A stretch of DNA of 49,124 bases from Coprothermobacter sp. (GTDB taxonomy: Bacteria > Caldisericota > Caldisericia > Cryosericales > Cryosericaceae), in assembly GCA_013824685.1 (NCBI GenBank), contig PNOG01000017.1, positions 1-49,124 of the forward strand. Direction: 5' to 3'. Position 1 is the stretch's first letter. Each line of letters begins with the position of its first letter. The notes beneath the pieces are model-generated. The model ran no database searches and was not told the origin of the DNA. It was given only the letters and a program-made list of their open reading frames with translations. Of the stretch, positions 15,019-24,100 are shown in pieces. The translations under genes and the position numbers were made by a program.

Positions 15019-17653
15019 AGTCGAGAACTTCATGCCCTACCGCGACCCGGTCACCCTGGACTTCCAGGACCTGTCGCTGTTCGCCCTCGTCGGCGAAACG
15101 GGCTCCGGCAAGTCCTCGATCGTCGACGCGATCTGCTATGCCCTCTATGGGCGCATCCCACGCATCCGTACGGAAAACGGTCAGCGCGAGAACGTCATCA
15201 GCCGTGGCGCCAAGCAGTTCCATGTGGGACTGACCTTCGACCTCGGTGGCGCGACGTACAAGATTATCCGGCAGGGAACAGCCATGAGGGAAGATGTTCA
15301 GGTCTTCAAGGACGGCGACCAGCTCAACCAGCTCCTGAAGAAGAAGGATGCCGACCGCTACATCGAAGAAACGCTCCTGCACATGAGCTTCGACGTCTTC
15401 ACGCGCATCATCGTTCTGCCACAGGGGCAGTTCGACCGCTTCCTGAAGCCCGACACGCCCCGCGCGCGCAGAGATATCCTCATCTCGCTGCTCAGCCTCG
15501 ACATCTACGAGCGCATCGGCAAGGCGGCCGGCGCCCATGCGGGGACGCTGATGGGCGAACTGGGAGGTCTGGACCACGACTTGGCGGGTATTGACCAGAA
15601 CAGCATCACCGACGAAGCCATGGGTCTCCTCGACCACACCGTCGCGGACGCCGGACACCAGGTCGCGCTGCTCCAGGAACAGCTCAAGGCTAATGAACTG
15701 GCACTGGCCATGATGGAACAGCGGGCGTCCAAGGCGCACCAGCTGGCCAAGCTTCAGGGACAGCTTGCGACCCTTCGCGCCAAGGCGGACGAGGTCACCG
15801 GCGACCGCGCACGCCTTGCCATCGGCCTCGCTCTCGCATCGCTGCAGCCATCCCTGGCCAACTGGGCGCTCCTGGCTGCTGAACTGCAGGAGCTGGTCAC
15901 CGACCACGACAAGGCGTCCGCTGCCGTCACGGCTGCAGAGAAGGCTCTCGAGACTGCCCAGACCACCCGTGCCGATACGTCCCTGCGCGCAGGCGAGGCC
16001 GCGTTTGCCGAGAAGCTGGATGAGATCTCCTCTGCGATTGCGCGTCTCAGCGACCTCCAGCCCTTTGCCGCCCGGCTGGAGGAGCTCCAGCACAAGACCG
16101 ATGCCGCCGCCGACAAGGCCAAGGGACTGGAAGACAACATCGCTCTGTTGAATGAGACCATGAAGCTCCAGGACGATGGCCGGACCCAGCTCAAGGAAGC
16201 GATCGCCGGGGGGCGCGACGCTTCAACACAAGCCGACGATGCGTTCGAACGAGCACGCTCGGACAACGCTGCAGTCGTTGTCCAGCAGGGCCTCAGGCCA
16301 GGTGACACTTGCCCTGTGTGCGGTCACGTTGTGGGAGAGCTGGTCGCACATGCCGAACACCTGGACTTCACTCGCCTCAAGACAGCCCGTGACGAGGTGC
16401 GCAAGCGTGTCGAGCACTGCCAGAACGACCTCACGGAGCATGAGAAGAAGTCTGAAGCAGACAGGGTCCGGCTTGAGGAACTGGCCCGACAGCTGACCGT
16501 CCTGAAGACCGAAGATAAGGACGACCGGCATGAAGCGCACGAACTGACCCTGCGCCTGCTCATGGACCCGACGGTCGCCCGCGAGGGCAGCAGCAACCCC
16601 GTGGCGTTCCTCCGTGCACGGCTCGCGCAGCTTAGGGGGCAGGAGACGACGACCCGCACGGCGCAGAAAACGATCGCCTTCCAACTCGAAGAACAGCGTC
16701 GAAAGGAAGAAGACGTCCGTGCACAGCTGACTGGGTTCCAGACGAAGGCTGCGACACTGGCAGGCCAGTGCAGTCAGGCGGAGGCCCAGTATGAAACGCT
16801 GCAACGTGACCTGCTCGCGCAGGCGAAAACGCACGGATTCGATTCCATCGCGTCGATGAAAGCCACCGTCCTCCCTGACGACCAGCTGACCGCACTTCAG
16901 GCGTCGGTGAGACAATACGACCACGACACCGCTGCTGCTGCCGCGCAGGTGGAAATGCTGGAGCAGGAGCTCGGTTCCGATCTGCCGTCGGAGGCGGACC
17001 TCGACACAGCGCGCGCCGCACGTGAGATTGCCGCCACGGACTTCGCCCGCTCACAGGAGGACTTGACAGCCGCCCGCCGCAGTAAGGACGACCTCCTCAC
17101 CCGCCGCGCATTCCTCGCCGACCGCCTGGCGCGCAAGGAACAGGTGACGCGTCTGCTGTCCACTTACCAGCAGGTCGCCCGCGACTTCGGCAGCAAGGGT
17201 ATGGTGGCGTTCGTCAGCAGCGGGATCCTCGAACAGTTGCTGGTGACGGCAAACGACCACCTGCGCATCCTGAGCAAGGGACGCTTCGAGCTGCTGCTCG
17301 ACGAGGGCGACCAGATGATGGTGCAGGACTCCTTCAGCGCGTCCGGACCACGCGACGTCGCCACGCTGTCCGGGGGAGAAACGTTCCTCGCTTCACTTGC
17401 ACTGGCTCTCGCCGTCAAGGACCTGCTGTCGACGAGCGTGGATCTGGACAGCTTCTTCATTGACGAGGGCTTCGGTACACTGGATGAGACCACTGTCCAG
17501 GGTGTCGCCGATGTCCTGGAGTCCCTGCGCCGGGACGGCTCGCTCGTCGGCATCATCACCCACCGGGCGGACCTCGTGGAACGCTTCGAGACCGTCCTTG
17601 AGGTCACGAATCAGAATGGTTCGGCACACATCGCGCGCCGGGAGATGGCGTGA
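14999..17653 (+). CDS. sbcC: Exonuclease subunit SbcC (Rad50 family ATPase)
   Basis: The 884-residue SMC-like ATPase has Walker A GETGSGKSS at residues 32-40 and long coiled-coil arms rich in Gln, Glu and Ala. A zinc-hook CPVC lies at 438-441, near the middle as expected. The ABC signature LSGGETF is at 790-796, with a Walker B/D-loop region (FFIDEGFGTLDE) around 818-829. It partners SbcD. A GGAGG ribosome-binding site lies inside the sbcD 3' end. The TGA stop overlaps the GTG start of the next gene, so the three genes form one operon. Confidence 0.96.
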   Translation: MRIQTLEVENFMPYRDPVTLDFQDLSLFALVGETGSGKSSIVDAICYALYGRIPRIRTENGQRENVISRGAKQFHVGLTFDLGGATYKIIRQGTAMREDVQVFKDGDQLNQLLKKKDADRYIEETLLHMSFDVFTRIIVLPQGQFDRFLKPDTPRARRDILISLLSLDIYERIGKAAGAHAGTLMGELGGLDHDLAGIDQNSITDEAMGLLDHTVADAGHQVALLQEQLKANELALAMMEQRASKAHQLAKLQGQLATLRAKADEVTGDRARLAIGLALASLQPSLANWALLAAELQELVTDHDKASAAVTAAEKALETAQTTRADTSLRAGEAAFAEKLDEISSAIARLSDLQPFAARLEELQHKTDAAADKAKGLEDNIALLNETMKLQDDGRTQLKEAIAGGRDASTQADDAFERARSDNAAVVVQQGLRPGDTCPVCGHVVGELVAHAEHLDFTRLKTARDEVRKRVEHCQNDLTEHEKKSEADRVRLEELARQLTVLKTEDKDDRHEAHELTLRLLMDPTVAREGSSNPVAFLRARLAQLRGQETTTRTAQKTIAFQLEEQRRKEEDVRAQLTGFQTKAATLAGQCSQAEAQYETLQRDLLAQAKTHGFDSIASMKATVLPDDQLTALQASVRQYDHDTAAAAAQVEMLEQELGSDLPSEADLDTARAAREIAATDFARSQEDLTAARRSKDDLLTRRAFLADRLARKEQVTRLLSTYQQVARDFGSKGMVAFVSSGILEQLLVTANDHLRILSKGRFELLLDEGDQMMVQDSFSASGPRDVATLSGGETFLASLALALAVKDLLSTSVDLDSFFIDEGFGTLDETTVQGVADVLESLRRDGSLVGIITHRADLVERFETVLEVTNQNGSAHIARREMA

Positions 17654-18747
17654 TACCCCCGAGCCTTTCACTCCAAGGTAAGGGGTGCTTTCGTATCCGC
17701 CCCGACTACTGGCAAAGCGTCTACACGGGTTCCACGGAGGTCGCATTGACTGATGAAAAACGTTCCTATAAGGTCGTGCCGACCACCGAGTGCCGCGACC
17801 TTGACCACTGGGCGGCCGTCCGGGTTCCCGACGCGGCCTTCGCGGAAGTCGACACGGTACGCGTCGCGTTCGTCGACGGCGTGCGCCGCACCGACATGCA
17901 CGGCATCATCGACGGCAACCCCCCGTACTATGGCGTCTTCGGTTCCGTGGCCGCGGGCTGCATGCAGATGTGCGGCTCTCGCGCCCACGACGTCACCGAG
18001 GCATTGTGCGACGAGGCGGTACGGCACTACTTCGTGACCAACGCGCCCGATCCGGACACGAAGACGCTCAAGCTGGTGAGCGAGGCGTCGTGCCCGTTCG
18101 ACGTGGAGTATGAGATTCGCAGTGCCGCAAGCCATGAGCCGGGCGACTTCGGCCAGGAGCTCAACAACCTCATGCAGGAGCTGGAACACAGTGTCGCACA
18201 GAAAGAAGTCGACCGTCCGGATGTGCAGGCGGTCATGACGGACGGTCCCATCCCCTACGAACACCGCCTGGCAGCCGGGACCGGCAAGTTGGCAGGCATC
18301 ATCAAGAACGTCCAGGAGGCCTACCTCCAGCGTGAGCAGTTTGCAACGGTGCTCGACCTCAAAGCCGCGGAACGAACCCCGATCTTTGAGATACGCTACC
18401 CGGAAAGCAGTGGCAGCAGCAAGATGAGCTTCTTCCTGCGCCTTCGAGCCGTCACGCCCTTCGCCAGCCAGATGGCCAACCTGGTCCGCATCGAGATCCC
18501 CGTCATGGGGCTGACCGAGGCCATACACTTGGCCAACCTCGCCTCCGCCATCGCGGTGCACTACTCCAGCAACCTGTGGGGCGACACCAGAGCGCCGCAG
18601 AACCTGTATCCCGTGGGAGCACTCGAGACAGCGCTGAAGAAGCGGCTTGGAGACCAGCGCTTTCTGCGCAGCGTCATCATGCGGACGCTCGCCGCCGACG
18701 AAACGCCGGCACCAAGACCAGCGCAGGCTCCTTCATGTGAGCCATGA
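17650..18747 (+). CDS. NurA-like nuclease domain protein
   Basis: The 365-residue protein starts at GTG in a GTGA overlap with the sbcC stop. RVAFVDGVRRTDMH (about residues 73-86) and VMTDGPIPYEHR (about 196-207) fit the two acidic RNase H-like motifs of NurA. A later block with GKLAGIIKNVQEAYL matches the family's GxxK-Y region. NurA is a 5'-3' nuclease that in archaea works with HerA and Mre11-Rad50 in end resection. Here it is fused to the sbcDC operon, but no herA is in the window. Residues 3-14 (PPSLSLQGKGCF) are encoded by a palindromic repeat element, so the native N-terminus has been altered. The family call is by motif and context only. Confidence 0.65.
   Translation: MIPPSLSLQGKGCFRIRPDYWQSVYTGSTEVALTDEKRSYKVVPTTECRDLDHWAAVRVPDAAFAEVDTVRVAFVDGVRRTDMHGIIDGNPPYYGVFGSVAAGCMQMCGSRAHDVTEALCDEAVRHYFVTNAPDPDTKTLKLVSEASCPFDVEYEIRSAASHEPGDFGQELNNLMQELEHSVAQKEVDRPDVQAVMTDGPIPYEHRLAAGTGKLAGIIKNVQEAYLQREQFATVLDLKAAERTPIFEIRYPESSGSSKMSFFLRLRAVTPFASQMANLVRIEIPVMGLTEAIHLANLASAIAVHYSSNLWGDTRAPQNLYPVGALETALKKRLGDQRFLRSVIMRTLAADETPAPRPAQAPSCEP
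17656..17689 (-). repeat. Palindromic element A, inside the nurA-like gene start
   Basis: A 34-bp element reads CCCCCGAGCC, a loop variant, then AAGGGGTGCT on the plus strand. It is the reverse orientation of the copies in the pyr operon. It begins 6 bases after the GTG start and is translated as PPSLSLQGKGCF. The loop is diverged (TTTCACTCCAAGG instead of TTTTGTCCAAGG). Confidence 0.75.
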
Positions 18748-18770
18748 CCCATCGCGCCGCTGTCGCCGTC

Positions 18771-18800
18771 CATCCAGGCAGCTCATGAGCTGCCTGGATG
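18771..18800. terminator. Perfect 30-bp palindrome between convergent operons
   Basis: The sequence is a perfect inverted repeat with arm CATCCAGGCAGCTCA. It sits in the 71-bp gap between the nurA-like stop (18747) and the convergent transporter stop (18819). A bidirectional terminator is likely, although no clear T-run follows on either strand. Confidence 0.6.
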
Positions 18801-18818
18801 CATTTCAGGAACAATACA

Positions 18819-20090
18819 CTATTTGTAGAAAATGGCGAACAAAACACCAGCTACGAAAATATTGATGAACGTAATCGGTACAACCGCCTTCAAATAGTCC
18901 TTCCACTCCACATCAACGCCCGCCTTGGACAATATTGAAAGACCAATAACGTTTGCTGACGCACCAATTGGCGTGAAATTTCCTCCTACGTCTGTGCCGA
19001 AGCTTACGATCAGTCCCATGCTCAACAACGATACGGCTCCTGCTGGTGCAAGGAGTTTCACGACGGGCACCATAGATGCTGCGAAAGGAACGTTATCAAT
19101 AACGCCAGAGAGAATGCCTGACATCCAAAGAAGGATACCTTTTGTAAGAAGAGCGCTTCCATTTGAAACGTGCGCGATGGCTTTACTAATCGATCCGATG
19201 ACCCCGGTCTTTTCCAGCGAACCTATGATGATGAACAGTGTGCTGAAGAACAGGAGCACTTCCCAGTCAATGGACTCCCAGATATTTGCCACCTTCTTCC
19301 CATTGAGCATAAGTCCCAGAGAAGCCCCGATAAGTCCTGCATATGCTACCGGCATATTGATCTTTTCATGCAGTATCAGCAGGACGATCGCTACGGCGAA
19401 ACTGACCATTGATGCGACCATCATGTAATAATCCTTCACGTGCTCCCTGGGGTTCAGGTTTTTCAGGTAATCCGCATCAAACTTCTCCGACTTCTTAAAC
19501 ATCTTCTTGTAAAACAGGACGAAGTACAGCGTATTCAACAAGAGAATCGCCATTGAAATTGGCGCAAGGTACTTGATAAACTGGACAAGGGTGATCCCCA
19601 GGCCTGTCCCGAGGATGATGTTTGGAGGATCGCCCATGAGCGTCGCGCTGCCGCCGATATTCGCAGCGGTGATCTGTGAGAGGACAAATGGGACCGGACT
19701 CATCTTCAATTTCTTGGCGATTTGTATCGACAAGGCGCTCATAAAGAGAAGGACAGTGATGCTGTCCATAAATGCCGCAAGCAATCCCGTGAGCAGGGCA
19801 AACGCGATCAGGACATTGATGGGCACACCTTTCGTAAGCTTGAGGACTTTGACACTCAGGAAATCAAAAAAACCGCTATCTGTCAGCATTCTTACCAGAA
19901 TGAACATGCCAAAGATAAGCCCAATTGCGTCCCAGTTAATTGAAGTGACAATTTCTCGTGGCTCAAGGACGCCAAGGACGACAAGCAGGAAGGCTCCCAC
20001 CAGGGAAACGCTTGAGCGCGGCAGGACGTTGAAAATGATGAAAGCGTATACCAGGACGAATATGACCAGTGAAGTTATCTGAGGACTCAT
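18819..20090 (-). CDS. ArsB/NhaD/SLC13-type ion transporter
   Basis: The 423-residue integral membrane protein has about 11 hydrophobic segments. Two internally related motifs, NIGGSATLMGDPPNIILG (about residue 145) and GGNFTPIGASANVIG (about 366), are the substrate-binding hairpins of the ion-transporter superfamily (ArsB, NhaD, CitM, P-protein). The ion cannot be told; sodium/proton exchange or anion export are both possible. AAGGAG precedes the ATG. It follows the universal-stress gene by 23 bp and probably shares its transcript. It is visibly richer in A+T, with more AAA/AAT codons than neighbours, suggesting transfer. Confidence 0.85.
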   Translation of the reverse strand: MSPQITSLVIFVLVYAFIIFNVLPRSSVSLVGAFLLVVLGVLEPREIVTSINWDAIGLIFGMFILVRMLTDSGFFDFLSVKVLKLTKGVPINVLIAFALLTGLLAAFMDSITVLLFMSALSIQIAKKLKMSPVPFVLSQITAANIGGSATLMGDPPNIILGTGLGITLVQFIKYLAPISMAILLLNTLYFVLFYKKMFKKSEKFDADYLKNLNPREHVKDYYMMVASMVSFAVAIVLLILHEKINMPVAYAGLIGASLGLMLNGKKVANIWESIDWEVLLFFSTLFIIIGSLEKTGVIGSISKAIAHVSNGSALLTKGILLWMSGILSGVIDNVPFAASMVPVVKLLAPAGAVSLLSMGLIVSFGTDVGGNFTPIGASANVIGLSILSKAGVDVEWKDYLKAVVPITFINIFVAGVLFAIFYK

Positions 20091-20113
20091 ATGTCTACGT
20101 TATCTCCTTGAAG

Positions 20114-20917
20114 TCAATCGCAAACCAGCAGGAACGGCTTTGGAAGAAATGCCACAATGAGTCTAATGGTGGGATCAAGCGCAAGAGGACGGAATATGAA
20201 TCTTAGCTTATAACTCTTTCTTGGTGAGCCTCTACTACCGATGATGATGTCAGCGTTTGAGGCTTGAGACATGACAGAGGAGACTTCTTTGCCGTGCTCG
20301 GCAAAACTGAAATCAGCACCCACTTTGGAGTCTGCCAGGATTGACTCGACCCTTGTCTTGACGCTCTCTTTATTGTCGCTTAACACAAGCACGTCTACGG
20401 GGCTCTTCCACTGAGCTGCAACTTCGCCTGTTATCCGGGTCGCAAGTTCAGAATACTTGCTACCGGAAGTGGGATGTAGAATTCTTGGGGTTGGATTGGA
20501 CTTCAAGTCCTCTCCAAGAAGCAACTCGGGGATATTGGAGTGCATGATTATGGAGAATGTCGTCTTGCCCAGCTTGATTTTGTTGGCAGTCATTCCAGCA
20601 TGAGTCTCCATGACAATGAGGTCAATCTCGTTGTTGCGAGCAAAACCGCAGATCTCATCAACGGGATTCCCGACCTCGGTCTTTGTTGTGAACTGAATCG
20701 ACCTCTTTTCAAGAAGATCCTCGAGCATCAACAGTGTTTGCTGGCTCAATTCGTTCATTTCCTTGTACACTGCTTTTGCATAGTAACCCGCAAACGAGCC
20801 GAGATTGATGATACTGAAAAGGTAGAAGAAAGCATCAGGGAAAAGCGTTGTAGTGTACTCAACTACATCCTTCATGACTTCAGAGTTATCAATGACTATG
20901 AGAATCTTCTTGAACAT
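20114..20917 (-). CDS. Tandem universal stress protein (UspA family)
   Basis: The 267-residue protein has two UspA-like halves. The first begins MFKKILIVIDNSEVMKDVVE and ends with IDLIVMETHAGMT. The second holds VDVLVLSDNKESVKTRVES and ADIIIGSRGSPRK, where GSRG resembles the ATP-binding G-x(2)-G-x(9)-G stretch. Usp proteins paired with transporters often regulate them through nucleotide binding. That role fits the adjacency to the 18819-20090 transporter but is inferred. An AAGGGGG ribosome-binding site precedes the ATG. Base composition is AT-rich, like its partner. Confidence 0.75.
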   Translation of the reverse strand: MFKKILIVIDNSEVMKDVVEYTTTLFPDAFFYLFSIINLGSFAGYYAKAVYKEMNELSQQTLLMLEDLLEKRSIQFTTKTEVGNPVDEICGFARNNEIDLIVMETHAGMTANKIKLGKTTFSIIMHSNIPELLLGEDLKSNPTPRILHPTSGSKYSELATRITGEVAAQWKSPVDVLVLSDNKESVKTRVESILADSKVGADFSFAEHGKEVSSVMSQASNADIIIGSRGSPRKSYKLRFIFRPLALDPTIRLIVAFLPKPFLLVCD

Positions 20918-20977
20918 TCGACTGGCCCCCTTGCTTAGGCAATGCCTGGAGTGAGCAATTCTCTAAGATTCGTGCGA

Positions 20978-21005
20978 ATTCTAGATGTGTCTGGGCAAAT
21001 TGCAA
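20978..21005 (-). promoter_or_regulatory. Promoter of the universal stress protein/transporter pair
   Basis: The minus strand shows TTGCAA (21000-21005), 16 bp, then TAGAAT (20978-20983). Transcription would start near 20971, giving a leader of about 54 nt. Apart from this, the gap 20918-21145 holds nothing I recognise. Confidence 0.65.
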
Positions 21006-21145
21006 GTTCCTTGAGTCTGCTCTTCCTGGTTCCACTTTTGGCATGTTCAGGACGGCTTTTCTCCCTCGTATCCGTCCTCGTTGTCCCTTGAGGATTTCCC
21101 CTCTGCAACACGCGTTCGAGCCCAACGCGACGCCGGCGAGAAACG

Positions 21146-24100
21146 TCAAGCTGCCGGTGGTCTCCTGCGGTGCCTGGTCACCCATGCCTCGATGATGAAC
21201 ACCAACGCCAGGAGCGCGACGAAGGAAATGACAAGAAGCCACAGCAGGGACATGCCACGGGATCCTTCCGTCCCACTCTGGTCTCCTGAGCCGGGAGAGG
21301 AGGGCAGTGTCACCCGGAGCGGCTCGGACATCGGTCCTTCGGCGTCGGCAGAGGTCAGCCCCGTGGCGGCATACAAGTACGTCGCCCCGGACCGGACGTT
21401 CGTGTCGACAAATGCGCCTGCTCCAGCCTTCACCGTAGACATGCGGTGATAGACAATGCCAGCTGCGGGCTCTGCGCGCCAGAGGACGAATGACGTCGGC
21501 CGGCCTCCGCCTGTACCGGCCTCTAGTCCGAGCCGCACCCTCTCTTTACTCACGTCTTCGAGTCGTAGCACGGGCGGCGCCGGCGCCGGCCGCACCTCGA
21601 GACTGAACGTTGCACTGCCCTTGTTCCCGGTACCGTCAGTGGCCTGGACGGTCAGTACATGGCTGCCTTCCGCAAGAGGATCGACGACGGTGAGCGTCCC
21701 TTGCAGGGCCGCCGCAGACCAGTCCGCCTGGACTGGGTTGCCGTCGATCGAAGCGGTGAACGTCGACGGCACAATGCCAGCTCCCTGGTCACGACACGCC
21801 ACGGTCAGTTGTGGCAGTAGCGCGGTCACGACCGGTGGCGTCCCGGACGGGAGCAGCAGCTCGAATGCTGGAGGCAGTGTGTCGGATCCGATACAGTAGC
21901 CACCCAGCTGGCTGATCTGCGCCGTGAGCTTCCTCGCCGTCTTGTCGTGCGCTGCCGGCACCGGCGTCCAGCTCCGTGTCCGTAGGTCATAGTGGTAGAC
22001 CCCAAAGGTCTCAGGGTCGCGCACGCCCACGGCCCCAGCAGTGTAGCTGATGCTCAGCGACGCCGGCTTCGAAAAGATACCGTTCTCCGGCTGCAGCGTG
22101 TAGATGCCACCCACGGAGAACCCGGAACCGTCCGAAGGAGCCGCAATCTGAGTCACTCGCTTGGTCGACGTGGCGGCAACCGGAACTACCCACACACCGG
22201 GCGCGGCGCCCAATGGCGACAGCAGGATGCTCGTCCCCTTTCCGATGACTGTCGTCGCGCCACCCAGCAGTTCGCCCCCGAGGTCCGCTCCGGTCGACAG
22301 GATCGTGTCCGCCGCCGAGGAGAGCAGACCTGTCGCGATATCCCATACCTTGGAAAGGAGTTCGCCGACGACCTTGAGCAGTTCGACGATGACACTCGAC
22401 AGCGAATCCACCTGGGCACTGAACAGGCTCGTGGGATACGACTCCAGCTTGACCATGCGGCCGATCCGGAGTTCTTTGTCGACCGGAACGAACAGTCCCC
22501 GCTCGACTGGATACGACTGATAACGTCCCCAGGTAGGCTTGATGGCCAGATCGACCTCGGTGCCGAGGATATTGACGCCCAGTCCAACCTCGATGCTGGT
22601 CGGGTTCTTGTCCTGCGTGACGACGTGTTCATACGGGATCGCGACCGACGAGACGGCATTCACGACACTGTGAAGGATCTCCCCGCAGAACTCCTTGCCA
22701 ATAACCAGGCGTTGATCACTCAGTGACGCGGCAGTCGGAGCCAGTGCCATGAACTGTGCGATAGCCGCTTCTGTTGCGACGCCGAGTACGGAGCGGTCTA
22801 CCGTGAGCCTCGTCTCCTGGGACTCACCGCGACCGTCTGGCGGCACCGACATGGTGACGACGAACCGTTCGAACGACGTGTTCAAAGGGTCTACGACGAC
22901 TTCTGCCGAGACCGCATCGGCGCTGGACCATCCAAGCACCGAGTATCCGAGCGCCTCCAGCACCGAGAACGATACCCCTATCTGGACAGCCGCCTTGCCG
23001 CTGACCTCACCTACCCCAGGATATCCTGTGATGGAAACGAGGAACTTCTCACCGACCCCTGCCTTGCCGATACTCACGCCACTGAGGCTCTTGACGCTCG
23101 AGGCCCCGCTGGACGTCTTCTTGTCGCTCTTGGCAAGTTCGAGAGCCACGCCCGCCACTTCCCCGGATATGCCAACGGACATTCCGCCAGTGATGTGCTC
23201 CATTTCCACGTCGCTGGACAGTGCTGCTGCAATGGCACTCTGCGCTACGCCCATGATGGTCGTGACGCCAGCGCTAGTGACCTGGCTCACCCCACACAGG
23301 AGGGCAAGCGCTGCCATCAGCTTGTCGGTGGTGGAGCACTCCGATGGCTGATTGAACAGGGTGGCAAAGTCGATGAACGTGCCGACGGTTGCCTTGGCCG
23401 ACGCATCGGCCGCCTTGGCCTGCACGGTACCGAACCGCACCTTGCCGAGGTCTCCCTGGACGCCGATCGCCGCCTCTGCCGACATGCTGTCGGTCACCGA
23501 CATCGAGCCGTCACCATCTCGAGCTGGATCACCGGCAGTCCTTGTCACGACCATGCCCCCGCCTTGCTGGGCAGCCCCAAAGACGCCACCTCCGATGCCG
23601 AGTCCCACTTTCCCCGCAATGCCGCTTCCCATCATCCAGTTCGTCGACCACGAGAGCGGCAAAACATCGGTTGCGAAGTCAGGAGCACTGGACAGCACAC
23701 TGCGGCGACCATTCACGCGCACACGGTCGATGGTGAGTGTGCTGTCCCAGTGCTGCACCTTGGCAGTCCGCGGCACGAAGAAGCTGAAGGAGATCTCCCC
23801 GTGTTCATCCGAAGTGGCCGTCCGTGCAGTATTCGAGAACGGGCCATAGTAGCGCAGCTCCGCGCCGGTGACGGTCTTGCCCTCAGCATCCAGCACCGTG
23901 TAGTACCGGTACATTGTCCCACCCTGCATGATGGACGAAGGAGTGATTGGGTCGGCAGGATACAGTGGCAGCAGGGTCAGCGTCGCGAGGGCAGTCCCCT
24001 CGACCTCGGTGCCAGCAAGTCCCGCATCCGACGGCGATACCTGCATATCCCCGACATCGCACGTGACGGTCTGAGAGGTCCTGGTAGACGCCGCCGACGT

